Assembly: GCF_019931065.1 (NCBI RefSeq)
Contig: NZ_JAIOUQ010000009.1
Location: 11,417-75,416, forward strand
Length of the DNA: 64,000 nt
Source of the DNA: Methanobacterium spitsbergense
Lineage (GTDB): Archaea; Methanobacteriota; Methanobacteria; Methanobacteriales; Methanobacteriaceae
Direction: 5' to 3'
Under the pieces are notes generated by a model. That model did not search any database. It was not told the DNA's origin and was given only the letters and a program-made list of their open reading frames with translations. Positions 1 through 11,817 of this stretch are shown one piece after another; position 1 is the first letter of the stretch; each line of letters opens with the position of its first letter. The position numbers and the translations under genes were made by a program.

Positions 1-192
1 GTAATCTATTTAATCGTTCTAATATTTGCAATGGGGCTTTTCATTGCATGTGCAGTTTCTATATTGCAGAATCAGTCAATTGAAAATACTAGAATAGTTT
101 CAAAAAGAATTAAAATCGGTATGGCAATTGTTTTCATTGCATTTGCATTGGGATCACCAATTATACCAAACATAATACATATGATATATTGA
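1..192 (+). CDS. C-terminal end of an integral membrane protein (partial)
   Basis: An open frame enters from the left edge and ends at TGA 190-192, giving 63 residues. Two hydrophobic stretches (about residues 1-21 and 42-61) are separated by a polar, basic loop (residues 23-40, containing SKRIK), so at least two membrane helices lie at the C-terminus of a longer protein. The family cannot be named from this fragment. The next gene follows after an AT-rich gap of about 55 bases in the same direction. Confidence 0.6.
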   Translation, partial: VIYLIVLIFAMGLFIACAVSILQNQSIENTRIVSKRIKIGMAIVFIAFALGSPIIPNIIHMIY

Positions 193-249
193 AAATTTGA
201 ATATTTTAAATTCAGTTAATTCCCTATAAAACTATAAATAGTGATATTT

Positions 250-651
250 ATGGATATCAAACTAAAATCAATAGGAATAATAAACTCTCCCTACAAACTA
301 AAGAACGATTCACCTAGGCAAGGTCGATATTCGGATGAAACCAGTATTATCACGGTTTTCAACGAATTCATAGATGGACTTGAAGGTTTAAAGAATTATA
401 AATATTTAATAATTTTATATTGGCAAGATAGGGCAGAAAGGGATAAATTAAAAGTTTTTCCTCATGGAAAGACAGAAAAAAGGGGAGTTTTTTCAACAAG
501 AGCTCCTGTACGACCAAATCCCATTGGATTTTGTTTGGTTGAACTTTTAAATATCAATAAAAATAAATTAACTGTTAAATGGTTAGATGCATTGGATGAA
601 TCTCCTCTTATTGATATCAAACCTTTTTGGAACGAATTAGATTCGATTTGA
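250..651 (+). CDS. trmO: TrmO/TsaA-type tRNA (adenine-N6)-methyltransferase
   Basis: This 133-residue protein matches the TsaA/TrmO beta-barrel family, which uses S-adenosylmethionine to methylate N6 of the t6A-modified base 37 in tRNA-Thr. The signature STRAPVRPNPIG lies at about residues 79-90, and the N-terminus (LKSIGIINSPYK) is typical. The family member in E. coli carries an extra C-terminal domain; this archaeal form has the core only. I place the start at ATG 250 rather than the upstream GTG 241, because the family begins right at this point. The exact tRNA substrate is inferred from the family. Confidence 0.8.
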   Translation: MDIKLKSIGIINSPYKLKNDSPRQGRYSDETSIITVFNEFIDGLEGLKNYKYLIILYWQDRAERDKLKVFPHGKTEKRGVFSTRAPVRPNPIGFCLVELLNINKNKLTVKWLDALDESPLIDIKPFWNELDSI

Positions 652-693
652 TGAAAGAGTAGATTTTAATTGTAATTTATTCCAGTTGATATT

Positions 694-2324
694 CTATATA
701 TGGGAACTAAATGGATCTATTGTATGTTTTCGTTTCTTTTTTTGTAGGGGAATGAAAAGTGATATTATCAAACCAATAAATAATACGAAACTTACAATAT
801 TAAATGCAAATTTCATGGTGTTGACTTTTTGAATCTTAAGCATTTTTTGTTTTTCATCAATGTCACCAGGATTTTCAATTTCTAATTTTTCAAATAATTG
901 GTGAACGCCTGTAATTTTCTCAGTGCTTGAAACTGCCGCCTGATTGTTGAAAACCAGACCTAGGCCACTAAAACTTCCTAATATCAATACTACTCCCAAT
1001 ACTGCAGTTCCAAGAGATGAACCAAGATTTATACCTGTGTTCATAATTCCTGATGCATCTGGTTGTTGGTCACGTTTGGCAACAGAGAATATAACGTTAG
1101 CTGAGTGGGGAAAGACTATTCCCATACCTACTCCGAGAAGGAATATGCCTGGAAACATGTCCAATATTGTGGTATAAGGATTGAATATTAAACTAAGATA
1201 AAGACTACCACTAAGAGCTGATGCTGCGCCAATTGCAAGGATATAACGGGGTTGTATTCTTGTTGAAAGTTTTCCTGCTGCAGAGGACATTATGAAAATT
1301 GCAACACTCATGGGGATCAATGATAAACCAGTTGTCAGAGGATCTGCGCCCAGAACGCCCTGGAATAAACTGGAATAACAAATAAAACACCACCTATTGT
1401 GAAGTTCATTATTAACCTTGCAATATTTGCAAGAGTAAAACCACGATCTTTAAACAGGGAAACATCAACTAAAGGTTCTTTATTCTGTTTCATCCTACTT
1501 TTCTGATTAAAGTAAAAAATTATCATTAGAATTATTCCAATAACAATTGGGTATGGGGCAATATTCCAAGTTTGTGGATCGTTAAGTAATAAAATACCTA
1601 TAACAAAGAGAAATATTCCCACGGAGGAATTAACAGCACCAACTAAATTTAACTCTCCCCATTTCATTGTAGGAGGAAATCTTGTTATCTCCCTTGAAAA
1701 TAGGACAATAATAATTATTACAATCAACTCCAATCCAAATGCATATCTCCAAGTGTAAAATGTTGTTAAAAAACCACCAATAATTGGACCTACTGTTCCT
1801 GCACCAGAGGCCATTGAACTTGTAATTCCAAGTGCGAATGCCCTTCTTTCACCATCATAACTTCCAGAGATGATGGAAGTTGTTGCGGGCATCATGAGTG
1901 CTGCTCCAATTCCTTCGAGTATTGACCAGCCAAACAGTAGCATATAACTATTAATACTGAGAGCGGCTATTATGGTTCCAACACCATAGATTGTAGCCCC
2001 AGTAAGAAATGTTCTTTTTCTCCCAAGTATATTCTGTAAACGTCCACCAATAAGCATTAAACTTGCCATGGTTAAGGAGTATGTAGCAATAATTATCTGG
2101 ATCATCCCAATATTCGTATTCAAATCTCTTATTAGGGACGATATGGCCACATTCATGAATGTTTTATCAATAACAATCGTGAAAATTGAAAGAGTTACAA
2201 TTATAAGAGTTAACCATCCTCTTTGAGTATTCAATTCTTGATCCAAAAATTCACATCCAAAACATTTTGAAGTTGAAATTGTAAATAACTTTAAGATCTG
2301 TAGACAATTATAACAAATTTTCAA
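694..2324 (-). pseudogene. Frameshifted MFS drug-efflux transporter (DHA2/EmrB type)
   Basis: Two minus-strand frames (1335-2324 and 694-1320) are halves of one 14-helix major facilitator of the EmrB/QacA group. The N-terminal half has the first helices with a conserved Asp in helix 1 and the motif GGRLQNILGRKR after helix 2; it stays in frame up to FVIPVY and then runs out as SRAFWAQIL. One extra T at about 1363-1366 would restore FQGVLGADPLTTGLS and lead straight into SLIPMSVAIF of the second half. The lesion is thus a single-base deletion in a short T run. The start is uncertain: TTG at 2246, just before the first helix and behind GGATGTGA, fits better than ATG 2324. It could be a recent pseudogene or a sequencing error. 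Confidence 0.8.
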
Positions 2325-2464
2325 ATTAGAGTTATATTATTATATTTACAATTATTTTCACATAATATTTTCCAAATAATGAGAATTTCAAGTTAAAATA
2401 GCAAACAAATAAATCTAAAGATTAAAAATAATTATAAATAATCAAAACCAAGGGAAGTTTAATA

Positions 2465-3367
2465 ATGTCTAAAAAAGAGGAAGATTTTATAGAAAATTTA
2501 AATTTATCAAGGGATATATCATCTGAATTTGCTATAGCAGAAAAGATCATAAGAACATCTGCGAAGGGACGAAAATACATTGATATAACTATTGTGGATA
2601 GAACTGGTCAGATGGATGGGCGAATGTTTCCCCATCCTATAGAAGTTGACTCTGTTCATGATTCAATAAAACTGGGCAGTGTTTGTAGAATAATGGGGAG
2701 AATTAGTGAATTTCCAAGTGATTCTGGAAAGTTCAACATGGTTATTAATGTGTTAACGGAATTAGATGATGATGAATATCAACTTGAAGATTTTGTAATG
2801 GCATCCGAAAATAATACAGATGATTTAGTTGGTGAGATCAGGAGAACTATAAAAGATATGAAGGATCCTCACCTAAAAAATCTTTTAAAATCCTTTTTCT
2901 GCGACAAGAATTTCACAGAACTCTTCTATAAATCACCTGCAGCAATTGTACATCATCATAATTATGTGGGTGGCCTTTTAGATCATACAGTTGAAGTTCT
3001 CAAGATAAGCAGAACAGCATGTGAAATATTCCCTGATCTTAATCAAGATTTACTATTCTGTGGTGTGTTATTACATGATGTTGGAAAGATAAAAACTTAT
3101 ACCTATGGAAATGGGCCTATTAGTATTTCGGAAGAAGGAGAACTACTTGATCATATATATATTTCTTGTGAAATGGTTAAAGAAAAAATGGAAAAACTAG
3201 ATACACCCAAAGAACTTTCAAATCAAATTATGCATATGATATTGAGTCACCATGGGCCAGTTAGTCTCGGATGGGGGTCTTCAATTGATCCTAAAACACC
3301 AGAAGCCAAAACTCTCCATTACTCCGACGATATGGATGCTAAGATTAAAGAAACCTTTCAAAGATAA
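2465..3367 (+). CDS. OB-fold/HD-domain protein, YhaM-like 3'-5' exoribonuclease family
   Basis: The 300-residue protein has an N-terminal OB-fold nucleic-acid-binding domain (about residues 15-105) followed by an HD hydrolase domain (about 155-290). HD metal ligands are visible in HHHNYVGGLLDHT, LLHDVGK, LSHHG and the terminal DDMDAK. The same order occurs in bacterial YhaM, a metal-dependent 3'-5' exonuclease acting on RNA and single-stranded DNA, so nuclease activity is inferred from the architecture. An A/T-rich promoter (TTATAAATAAT near 2432-2445) and GGGAAG lie just upstream of ATG 2465. It stands alone between a minus-strand gene and a long AT-rich gap. Confidence 0.8.
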   Translation: MSKKEEDFIENLNLSRDISSEFAIAEKIIRTSAKGRKYIDITIVDRTGQMDGRMFPHPIEVDSVHDSIKLGSVCRIMGRISEFPSDSGKFNMVINVLTELDDDEYQLEDFVMASENNTDDLVGEIRRTIKDMKDPHLKNLLKSFFCDKNFTELFYKSPAAIVHHHNYVGGLLDHTVEVLKISRTACEIFPDLNQDLLFCGVLLHDVGKIKTYTYGNGPISISEEGELLDHIYISCEMVKEKMEKLDTPKELSNQIMHMILSHHGPVSLGWGSSIDPKTPEAKTLHYSDDMDAKIKETFQR

Positions 3368-3758
3368 TAAAATATGTTTATTTAAATAAATATTTTTTTT
3401 AGGATCTATTAATTTTTATATTTACTTTATTTTGGATTGAATTTCAAAAATAGGTGTAATATTTAAGAAAAAAATTGGATTATACTAAATTTTATCTAAA
3501 TATACCTCATAACTTTTCATTATAATTTATGATAAGACATACACTTCAAGTGTAAAAAAGAACACTTAATGCATAAAATTTTCATTATAAAAACCATATT
3601 ATTAGTGATAATTTTAATTGAAAATATAATAAAATTTGATCATAATACAATATTTTAAAAAAATTAAAGTAAAATATACAACAAATATAACAATTGAAAT
3701 TTAACGAGAATTAATTACATTGAATCCAAGATATTTAGATTTTAAGGAGTTTATTTGT
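3368..3758. other. AT-rich intergenic region
   Basis: About 390 bases of very AT-rich sequence. Apart from the oligo-T terminator at the left end and the AAGGAG ribosome binding site (3744-3749) at the right end, I see no open frame, RNA-like GC island or clear repeat. Confidence 0.6.
3375..3399 (+). terminator. Probable transcription terminator after the OB-HD gene
   Basis: A short palindromic A/T stretch (TTATTTAAATAAAT) is followed directly by eight T residues, eight bases after the stop codon. Archaeal RNA polymerase terminates at such oligo-T tracts. Confidence 0.5.
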
Positions 3759-4424
3759 ATGGACAAGAAAATTATAATATTACTTGTAATACTAATTGCT
3801 GCTGTTGCTATTTTCGCTGCTTTCGAGTTACAAAAAGATAGAACTGTAAAACTGAGTGGTGTAGAGATTAAGAATTATCAAGGTCAGAAACTGTCATCTG
3901 TAAATGATTTTCGTGAAAATTCCATAAAAGGCCCTCAATTTATTAATATAACAAATTATCATTTAGAAGTAACTGGATTAGTACAAAATCCAAGAAATTA
4001 TACCTATGATGAAGTTTTGAACCATACCTCCTATGAAAAGGTTGTAAAATTAGACTGTGTTGAAGGATGGGACGTAACAATATTATGGCAAGGACTTCTT
4101 GTATCCGACCTTTTGAATGAAGCAAAACCCTTACCAAACGGAAATACGGTCATATTTTATGCATACGATAATTACACAACTTCATTTCCAATTAGTTATC
4201 TTAACAATAACCAGATACTACTGGCTTATAAAATGAATAATGTAACTATTCCTCCTGAGAGAGGATTCCCATTTATGCTTGTTGCAGAGAGTAAATGGGG
4301 TTATAAATGGATAAAATGGGTTACAAAAATTGAAGTATCCAACAACTCCACATACAAAGGTTACTGGGAAATTAGAGGATATTCTGATGTTGGGGATATT
4401 AACCAAAGCTATTTAGGGGGTTGA
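3759..4424 (+). CDS. Membrane-anchored molybdopterin-binding oxidoreductase domain protein
   Basis: The protein (221 residues) starts with a hydrophobic anchor (residues 5-24) and then carries one domain of the sulfite-oxidase / molybdopterin-binding fold: ITNYHLEVTGLVQNP, LDCVEGWDVTILWQG and the C-terminal WGYKWIKWV. In the family, the Cys in the DCVEGW position is the molybdenum ligand. The usual second (dimerisation) domain is missing. It should face outside, and several N-x-S/T sequons are compatible with AglB glycosylation. ATG 3759 is chosen because AAGGAG at 3744-3749 is correctly spaced; an upstream TTG at 3720 has no such support. The substrate is unknown. Confidence 0.72.
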   Translation: MDKKIIILLVILIAAVAIFAAFELQKDRTVKLSGVEIKNYQGQKLSSVNDFRENSIKGPQFINITNYHLEVTGLVQNPRNYTYDEVLNHTSYEKVVKLDCVEGWDVTILWQGLLVSDLLNEAKPLPNGNTVIFYAYDNYTTSFPISYLNNNQILLAYKMNNVTIPPERGFPFMLVAESKWGYKWIKWVTKIEVSNNSTYKGYWEIRGYSDVGDINQSYLGG

Positions 4425-4517
4425 TCAACTAGTTGAAGATAAACAAATAAAGAATACATTTTATCTTAGGAATACTCACCCACATTTGTAATAATTTCAA
4501 TATTGGATACCGCTTTT

Positions 4518-5099
4518 TTATTTATGAGATAATATTTCATTATCTAAACGATCAAGAATTTTATTTATCTCCAATTGTGCTTGTTCAATTTTTCTTCCAG
4601 TATTAATGATATGCCAGTTTTTTGCTAGCTCAATTGCTTTGCCCCTTACTTTAATAAGGTCATTTAAGTTTTCAAACATTTCGTGTTCATTTCGTTTTAA
4701 CAACCTATTAAGGAGTTCATCAGGTTCAACATCTAAAAAGAACATGTAGTTTGAAGTTGGAAGTATTGTTGAAAAGAACATGTATAACAATTTAGCAATA
4801 GGGAAAGGGAGATATGCAACTCCCATCAAATATCGTACCATTATAACAGTTTCAGCTTTTCCATGATATTTTCGAACAGATCTTAAAACATCAAGTGTAT
4901 AGTACATAGATGCTTTTATATGATTAATTTTTCCATGACCTAAAAGTGCTTTTTTAGCATTAATCCCATAGGCATTATCTTTTGATGGATGTGTACGTAC
5001 AATAACTTTTTCCCCCTTTGCAAGATAGTATTCTTGAATTAAATTTGCATGGGTATCTTTTCCTGAACCATCTAATCCATCTATTATTATAAAACGCAT
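4518..5099 (-). CDS. Thymidylate-kinase-like nucleotide kinase
   Basis: A P-loop kinase of 193 residues with GLDGSGKDT at residues 8-16, related to thymidylate kinases. It differs from the true dTMP kinase at 6029 in having Asp instead of Ser after the P-loop Lys, and in lacking the DRFE element (here NEHEMFENL at about residue 140). The middle of the protein is unusually hydrophobic (LPFPIAKLLYMFFSTILP). This suggests a different or changed substrate. ATG 5099 has GAGGTAG behind it. It is read in the same direction as the polyprenol-kinase-like gene upstream, 50 bases away, so they may form one unit. Confidence 0.7.
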   Translation of the reverse strand: MRFIIIDGLDGSGKDTHANLIQEYYLAKGEKVIVRTHPSKDNAYGINAKKALLGHGKINHIKASMYYTLDVLRSVRKYHGKAETVIMVRYLMGVAYLPFPIAKLLYMFFSTILPTSNYMFFLDVEPDELLNRLLKRNEHEMFENLNDLIKVRGKAIELAKNWHIINTGRKIEQAQLEINKILDRLDNEILSHK

Positions 5100-5149
5100 T
5101 TATCTACCTCATTTTTTAATGATAATTTTACAGAAACAGAGTATACCCA

Positions 5150-5812
5150 TTAAAATACAATCAATGTTAACAGTAAATATGTACCAACTGCAGAGAAACA
5201 TGCTGTAATATTGTCCAATCCTTTAGGTGTTATCCCTTCAAATATTGTTGCTACCAATGCCACTACGGGTATAATGGCCATAGTTGATATGGAAACATTG
5301 TAATATACCAGTACTATTTCTAACATTGCTATTAGTACTAAAAACATTGCTATTGAACCTTCAAAGCTTTTTCTATCACCAAATATTTTGTATTTATGTT
5401 TGCCAAAATTTTCACCAACTAATGCTGCCATACCATCCCCATAAGACATTGCAACTATTCCAACTGCAATTATCCATGGTTGATTAAAGAAGAAGAATGC
5501 TAGAATAGTCCAAGATATTGAATAATAAACAAGTCCAAGTCCATGTCCCGAAGAAGATATCTGGTCATTCAGTTTAATTGGAGAATAAGGACTCATTAAA
5601 AATGTTAAAAATATGAATGGGGCGGCAGCAAGAAAAGTGATTATAAATTGACTCGTGAAAAGGGGTAATATGAAAATTACATTTCCAACCATTATATGAA
5701 GGAATTTCCTGCTAAATGTTGGATACTTTTTCAAAAATCTTTCAGATATAATCAGTAATATGGCTATGTAACCGTAGACTAATACCAGCCCAATAATGTC
5801 ATTCGATATCAT
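5150..5812 (-). CDS. Polyprenol/phytol/dolichol kinase-like integral membrane protein
   Basis: This 220-residue protein has about seven hydrophobic segments. It carries the family signatures RKFLHIMVGN near residue 35, SYGDGMAALVGE in the middle and DRKSFEGSIAMF shortly after, as in VTE5/SEC59-type CTP-dependent prenol kinases and related cytidylyltransferases. The likely role is phosphorylating a long-chain isoprenoid alcohol in the membrane, for example recycling a polyprenol carrier or a lipid precursor; the actual substrate cannot be read from sequence. It probably shares a transcript with the downstream kinase gene at 4518-5099. Confidence 0.65.
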   Translation of the reverse strand: MISNDIIGLVLVYGYIAILLIISERFLKKYPTFSRKFLHIMVGNVIFILPLFTSQFIITFLAAAPFIFLTFLMSPYSPIKLNDQISSSGHGLGLVYYSISWTILAFFFFNQPWIIAVGIVAMSYGDGMAALVGENFGKHKYKIFGDRKSFEGSIAMFLVLIAMLEIVLVYYNVSISTMAIIPVVALVATIFEGITPKGLDNITACFSAVGTYLLLTLIVF

Positions 5813-5972
5813 GTCATTTATGAAGTTCTTTTATGTATAAGAGAATTTGGATTTGATTCTGGGTATGTTAGTTTCAAAAATGTCAAAAAATCTTACAATT
5901 ACATTAAATTTAGATTTTAGAGAATGAAGTTTCAATATTTTATTTTTTTTCAGTTTTGATTCAGAGTAACAG

Positions 5973-5983
5973 CTTATAAATGG
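5973..5983 (+). promoter_or_regulatory. TATA box of the tmk gene
   Basis: CTTATAAATGG lies about 45 bases before ATG 6029. Transcription would start about 25 bases downstream, leaving a short leader with the AGGAGAT ribosome binding site. Confidence 0.45.
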
Positions 5984-6028
5984 TTATAATACTAAATTTA
6001 GAATTAATAATTTAGGAGATATTGTGTT

Positions 6029-6604
6029 ATGTACATATGTTTAGAAGGAATTGATGGATCAGGCAAGTCAACACAAATAGAATTACTTATGAATTGGCTT
6101 AATGAATGTGGACATGAAATATTAAGGGTTTTTGAACCAACAGATTCTCAAGCAGGTAGATTAATACGTAAAATGCTTCAAAATCCAAATGCAACTAATG
6201 AAAACTTCCAGAAAACACTTGCACTCCTTTTTGCAGCTGATAGAATTATTTTAATGGAAAAAATACAAGAAGCTGAAGACGAAGGCAAAATAGTTTTAAG
6301 CGATAGATGTTTTTACTCAAGCATTGTTTATCAAAATGGAGCAGAATGGATTAAGGAGATAAATAAATTTGCAAAAAAGCCAGATATAGTTTTGTTAATG
6401 GATATAGAACCTGAAACGGCCATTTCACGATGTGAAGGCAAGGATAGATTTGAAGATGTTTATTTCTTAAAAAAAATTAGGAATAGATATCTTGAACTTG
6501 CAGATAAAGAAGATTTTATGGTCGTCAACGCGAATAACGGTTTAAACAAAGTTCACGACGATATAAAAAGAGTTATAGCCCATAAGTTGGGCATGTGCAT
6601 CTAA
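6029..6604 (+). CDS. tmk: Thymidylate kinase
   Basis: dTMP kinase phosphorylates dTMP to dTDP with ATP for DNA synthesis. The 191-residue protein has all the family marks: P-loop GIDGSGKST (residues 7-15), FEPTDSQAGRLIRK for substrate binding, LSDRCFYSSIVYQ (the DR(Y/F) motif) and the LID element GKDRFED. Length is normal. The AGGAGAT site upstream of ATG 6029 supports the start. A divergent paralogue lies 1 kb to the left on the other strand. Confidence 0.92.
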   Translation: MYICLEGIDGSGKSTQIELLMNWLNECGHEILRVFEPTDSQAGRLIRKMLQNPNATNENFQKTLALLFAADRIILMEKIQEAEDEGKIVLSDRCFYSSIVYQNGAEWIKEINKFAKKPDIVLLMDIEPETAISRCEGKDRFEDVYFLKKIRNRYLELADKEDFMVVNANNGLNKVHDDIKRVIAHKLGMCI

Positions 6605-6650
6605 GAATAAAATTAATAAATAAAAGTAAAAAGAGCTATTTTTCTTTATA

Positions 6651-6863
6651 TTATCTTTTTTCAAGTTCTTGAATTCTCTCATTTAATGCTTTTACAATAT
6701 AATCACGTGCATCTTCAAGATCTTTAATTTCTCCCTGAAAAACAGGCCCTGCATCTGTCTGTTTGACCTCTAAATTATAATTTTCCATTACATTAGCAAT
6801 AATCTGCCCGGTAACACCTGGTGGAATCCTCATCTCAAATTTTTCAACTTTCTCTTTTGCCAT
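6651..6863 (-). CDS. Small conserved hypothetical protein (70 aa)
   Basis: The reading frame starts at ATG 6863 behind a strong GGAGGG and encodes 70 charged residues. A MRIPPGVTGQII segment is followed by acidic and basic helix-forming sequence (KDLEDARDYIVKAL) and ends ERIQELEKR. There is no signal peptide or membrane segment, so it is a cytosolic protein of unknown function. It sits 57 bases after tyrS on the same strand and is probably co-transcribed with it. Confidence 0.7.
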   Translation of the reverse strand: MAKEKVEKFEMRIPPGVTGQIIANVMENYNLEVKQTDAGPVFQGEIKDLEDARDYIVKALNERIQELEKR

Positions 6864-6920
6864 TTATTTTCCCTCCAAGATTATAATCATTATCATATTA
6901 TTTCAATCAAATTACTAACT

Positions 6921-7877
6921 CTATTTAAGGTATTCTCTTACAGGTTCCAAAATTTCTATTAAACGTTTTGAAACAGAATTTTTCAGATCAAGTGGATGAA
7001 GTTCTTCCTTACTGTACATATCCAAAAGCTCATTGTAACTAATTTCAAGGTTTCCCCCAAATTTATCAGGTCTTTCTATTAGAAGTGTTTTATCTTCTGA
7101 AAATATGAAATGGTCCGCAATTTCAATTACAGGATTTCCCTCAACAATTCCAAGCGGACAGTAACTCTTCTGGAGCTTCATTTTAATAACATCTGGTTTA
7201 TCATCAATTGCAATATAATTTTCTTTACTAGACGACATTTTATCTGAGCCATCTGTTCCATGCAGTAATGGTGTATGTATACATACTGGTGCTTCATAGC
7301 CCATTCTAGGTAGACTTTCCCTTGCAAGCATATGAATTTTCCTTTGTTCCATGCCTCCCAGTGCAAGATCAACTTCCAGAAATATCATATCAAGAACTTG
7401 CATAAGTGGATATATTACTTCTGCTACCTTATGATCTTTACTGTCCCTTGTTATCTGGGCCATACTCCGTTTTGCACGTGTTAAAGTTGTTGAAAGTGCA
7501 AGTTCGTATACTTTGTAGGTATAATCCTCTTTAGTCTGGTAACTTGAACCAAATATGAACTCTGTATCTTCAGACAATCCCAAGGCTCTGAAACATTTCA
7601 TATTGTACTTTGATATTTCTTCAATTTCCTCAAGACTTCCTTTACCATTCAAGTATGCATGAAGATCAGCTAGAAGGATTTTAACCTTAAAACCTGCATT
7701 TTGAAGGTCTATCATTTTTTTCACAGTGATTGCATGACCTAAATGAACATTTCCTGATGGTTCGTATCCAATGTAGGCTACTGGTCTATCTTTATTGAGT
7801 TTTTCTTTGAGTTCTTCTTCTGTCACCACTTCGAGAGTGCCGTTCTTAATGTTTTCCATCTTAGAGTCAAGGTCCAT
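6921..7877 (-). CDS. tyrS: Tyrosyl-tRNA synthetase (archaeal type)
   Basis: TyrRS attaches tyrosine to tRNA-Tyr. The 318-residue length and lack of a C-terminal S4-like domain fit the archaeal/eukaryotic type. Class I signatures are clear: HLGHA at about residue 46 (HIGH motif) and DKMSSSKEN at about 211-219 (KMSKS motif); [21 protein letters not shown] contributes to the active site. GGTGAT lies six bases before ATG 7877. A small conserved gene follows downstream. Confidence 0.93.
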   Translation of the reverse strand: MDLDSKMENIKNGTLEVVTEEELKEKLNKDRPVAYIGYEPSGNVHLGHAITVKKMIDLQNAGFKVKILLADLHAYLNGKGSLEEIEEISKYNMKCFRALGLSEDTEFIFGSSYQTKEDYTYKVYELALSTTLTRAKRSMAQITRDSKDHKVAEVIYPLMQVLDMIFLEVDLALGGMEQRKIHMLARESLPRMGYEAPVCIHTPLLHGTDGSDKMSSSKENYIAIDDKPDVIKMKLQKSYCPLGIVEGNPVIEIADHFIFSEDKTLLIERPDKFGGNLEISYNELLDMYSKEELHPLDLKNSVSKRLIEILEPVREYLK

Positions 7878-7965
7878 ATTATCACCATGATTGATCTTAA
7901 ATAAATGTTAAAATATAGATATTTAGAATTAAACTGATTATCTAGTTTAGACTATAAAAGCATTT

Positions 7966-9030
7966 TTAGTTGGCATTATTTTTATATTTCCCAAGGATAT
8001 ACAGAATTCCTTCAATTTCAAGAACTTTAACTTCAGTTCCAATTTCTAAGTCCGATATCCTATCATTAATCTCTATATCAACTGGTTGGTAAGTTTCAGG
8101 GTGAAGTACTTGTATAAATTTAGGTGTTTTAGATGTGATACTGGTTATTTTAATATCTGAACTTCTTGCAATAACTTTGATCCTGTTGTATTCCTTCCAC
8201 ATAACCGACCAAATATTGGAGGATTCAAGATCCTTAAGAAGAATTTTTCTCCCGTCAAAACCTTTAACCTGCCCTATATGGCCTTCATATTTTATGAAAT
8301 CGCCTTGTTTGAAATTAGGTAATCTTATAGATATCCATATCCTGTACAGATCTTTTCCACGGGATTTGTCCCTTCCAACTAAACGTGGTGATTCCTGCAT
8401 AACTCCACCCATCACATCCTTAATAGCGCTTGAAAGTTTTCTTGCAGCTTTATAAGAACCAACATAATAATCTACACCTTCTTTAATAACCGATACGTCT
8501 GAAATATATGCCATTCTATTTTTAACAGATAATGCGCCAGTTTTTGTCCTTATTATGTCGTCAATGGTTTGAAGTTCATCAGAAGAAGGAAATCTTTTAT
8601 CTGCACGGATCTGAATAACAGATTCAAAGTAGCCAGAAGCATACCTACTGCAATCAGGGCACATACTCCTCTTTATTTTAACATTTACTCGATGATCCTC
8701 AGATACACTTATCCCCATAATAGTTCCATTTGCATGAACCATGCATTCATAGTTAGAACCTTTGACAGTTAATATGTCAACTAACAACTCTAAATTATCA
8801 ACATAGTTGGGTGTTTCCACGTTTTCTATTACTGCTATTTTAACAAGATCTTCTTCTGCAAGTTCAGAATCTTCCCATTTAATGCCTTTTAAGAGAGAAT
8901 TGCAGTGTGCACAGATAGTTATTTCAACATCAGAAGGGATGTTTATGAGCTGAGCTTCTTTTACAAAACAAGACTTGCAGATCCCATTGTATAAATCTTC
9001 ATCTTCGCTACCACATCTTGGACAGAACAT
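7966..9030 (-). CDS. Nmd3-like ribosome-associated zinc protein
   Basis: This 354-residue protein matches the archaeal homologue of NMD3, whose eukaryotic counterpart is the 60S subunit export and assembly factor. The N-terminus has CPRCGSEDED and CKSCF zinc ligands, then CAHCNSLL and CPDCSRY, so two treble-clef/zinc-ribbon sites are present in the first 130 residues. The C-terminal half is beta-rich and contains an SH3/OB-like region (FKQGDFIKYEGHIGQVKGF). In archaea there is no nuclear export, so a role in large-subunit maturation or recycling is inferred. It lies between tyrS and aIF2-beta on the same strand, in a translation-related neighbourhood. Confidence 0.8.
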   Translation of the reverse strand: MFCPRCGSEDEDLYNGICKSCFVKEAQLINIPSDVEITICAHCNSLLKGIKWEDSELAEEDLVKIAVIENVETPNYVDNLELLVDILTVKGSNYECMVHANGTIMGISVSEDHRVNVKIKRSMCPDCSRYASGYFESVIQIRADKRFPSSDELQTIDDIIRTKTGALSVKNRMAYISDVSVIKEGVDYYVGSYKAARKLSSAIKDVMGGVMQESPRLVGRDKSRGKDLYRIWISIRLPNFKQGDFIKYEGHIGQVKGFDGRKILLKDLESSNIWSVMWKEYNRIKVIARSSDIKITSITSKTPKFIQVLHPETYQPVDIEINDRISDLEIGTEVKVLEIEGILYILGKYKNNAN

Positions 9031-9109
9031 TGTTACACTTTTAAATTTAATTAGAATTTTATTATAAAAATTTATAAATAAAATAAAAAAGAAGAAGCTT
9101 TTAACTTCT

Positions 9110-9517
9110 TTAAAGGGTTTTTAAAGGTGCTTTGGCACCACAGGCCTCACATTTAAGTATGAAAATCCTATCTTCTCTTATTATCTTTGTATCTGGCCTG
9201 TTACACTCATGACACATTATGAAACGTTTAACATAATCTTCTATCTTATCATTAATAAGGTAGTGTGTGAACTTACCTTGAAGAATAGCTCTTGTACCTT
9301 CAAGATTCCCTGCAGTTCCAAGTTCCCTTAAAAGAAACTTTAATACATGTTGAGGGTCTCTGTTGAGGGCTTCTGTTACCTCAGTGAAGTTCTGTATCAT
9401 TGTCCTGTTTCCCTGAATCATGGAATAAGCATTTGGTACATTAAACCTCTTGGTTTCTTCCACCTTTTTAGGGAGCTGTTCAATTGCCCTATCAAGTAAT
9501 TCATTATAATCAGCCAT
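9110..9517 (-). CDS. Translation initiation factor 2 subunit beta (aIF2-beta)
   Basis: aIF2-beta is the peripheral subunit of the archaeal trimeric factor that brings Met-tRNAi to the small ribosomal subunit. The 135-residue protein has the alpha-beta core ([21 protein letters not shown]), the conserved LLRELGTAG helix and a C-terminal zinc ribbon formed by CHEC and CEAC. I choose ATG 9517 because AGGAGGT lies just upstream; the open frame extends 21 codons further but without support. MCM lies upstream on the same strand. Confidence 0.92.
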   Translation of the reverse strand: MADYNELLDRAIEQLPKKVEETKRFNVPNAYSMIQGNRTMIQNFTEVTEALNRDPQHVLKFLLRELGTAGNLEGTRAILQGKFTHYLINDKIEDYVKRFIMCHECNRPDTKIIREDRIFILKCEACGAKAPLKTL

Positions 9518-9672
9518 TTTATTACCTCCTTTTAAAAATCCATTCAAGATTTTTAGAATATTTATTTTATTATATAACAACTTCTATGAGTTTTAAATTC
9601 TTAATATTATATAAATAGTGATTGTATAGATTGAATATTAAATATAAAATTCAGGAACTTCTACTGAGGTTC

Positions 9673-11679
<2,007 letters not shown>

Positions 11680-11817
11680 TTAGATAATATGCTCCTTTGT
11701 ATTTCATAAAATTTAGGTTAATAGAATTAATAATCCACATAGAATATATAGTTTAAAAATTGGCTAATCATACTATTAAATTTAACAAATTAATATATGG
11801 GATACACTGATAATAAA

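Noticed and set aside
2465..3367. Phage- or CRISPR-type HD nuclease (Cas3-like)
   Set aside because: An OB-fold precedes the HD domain and there is no helicase or cas neighbour, so the YhaM-type assignment fits better.
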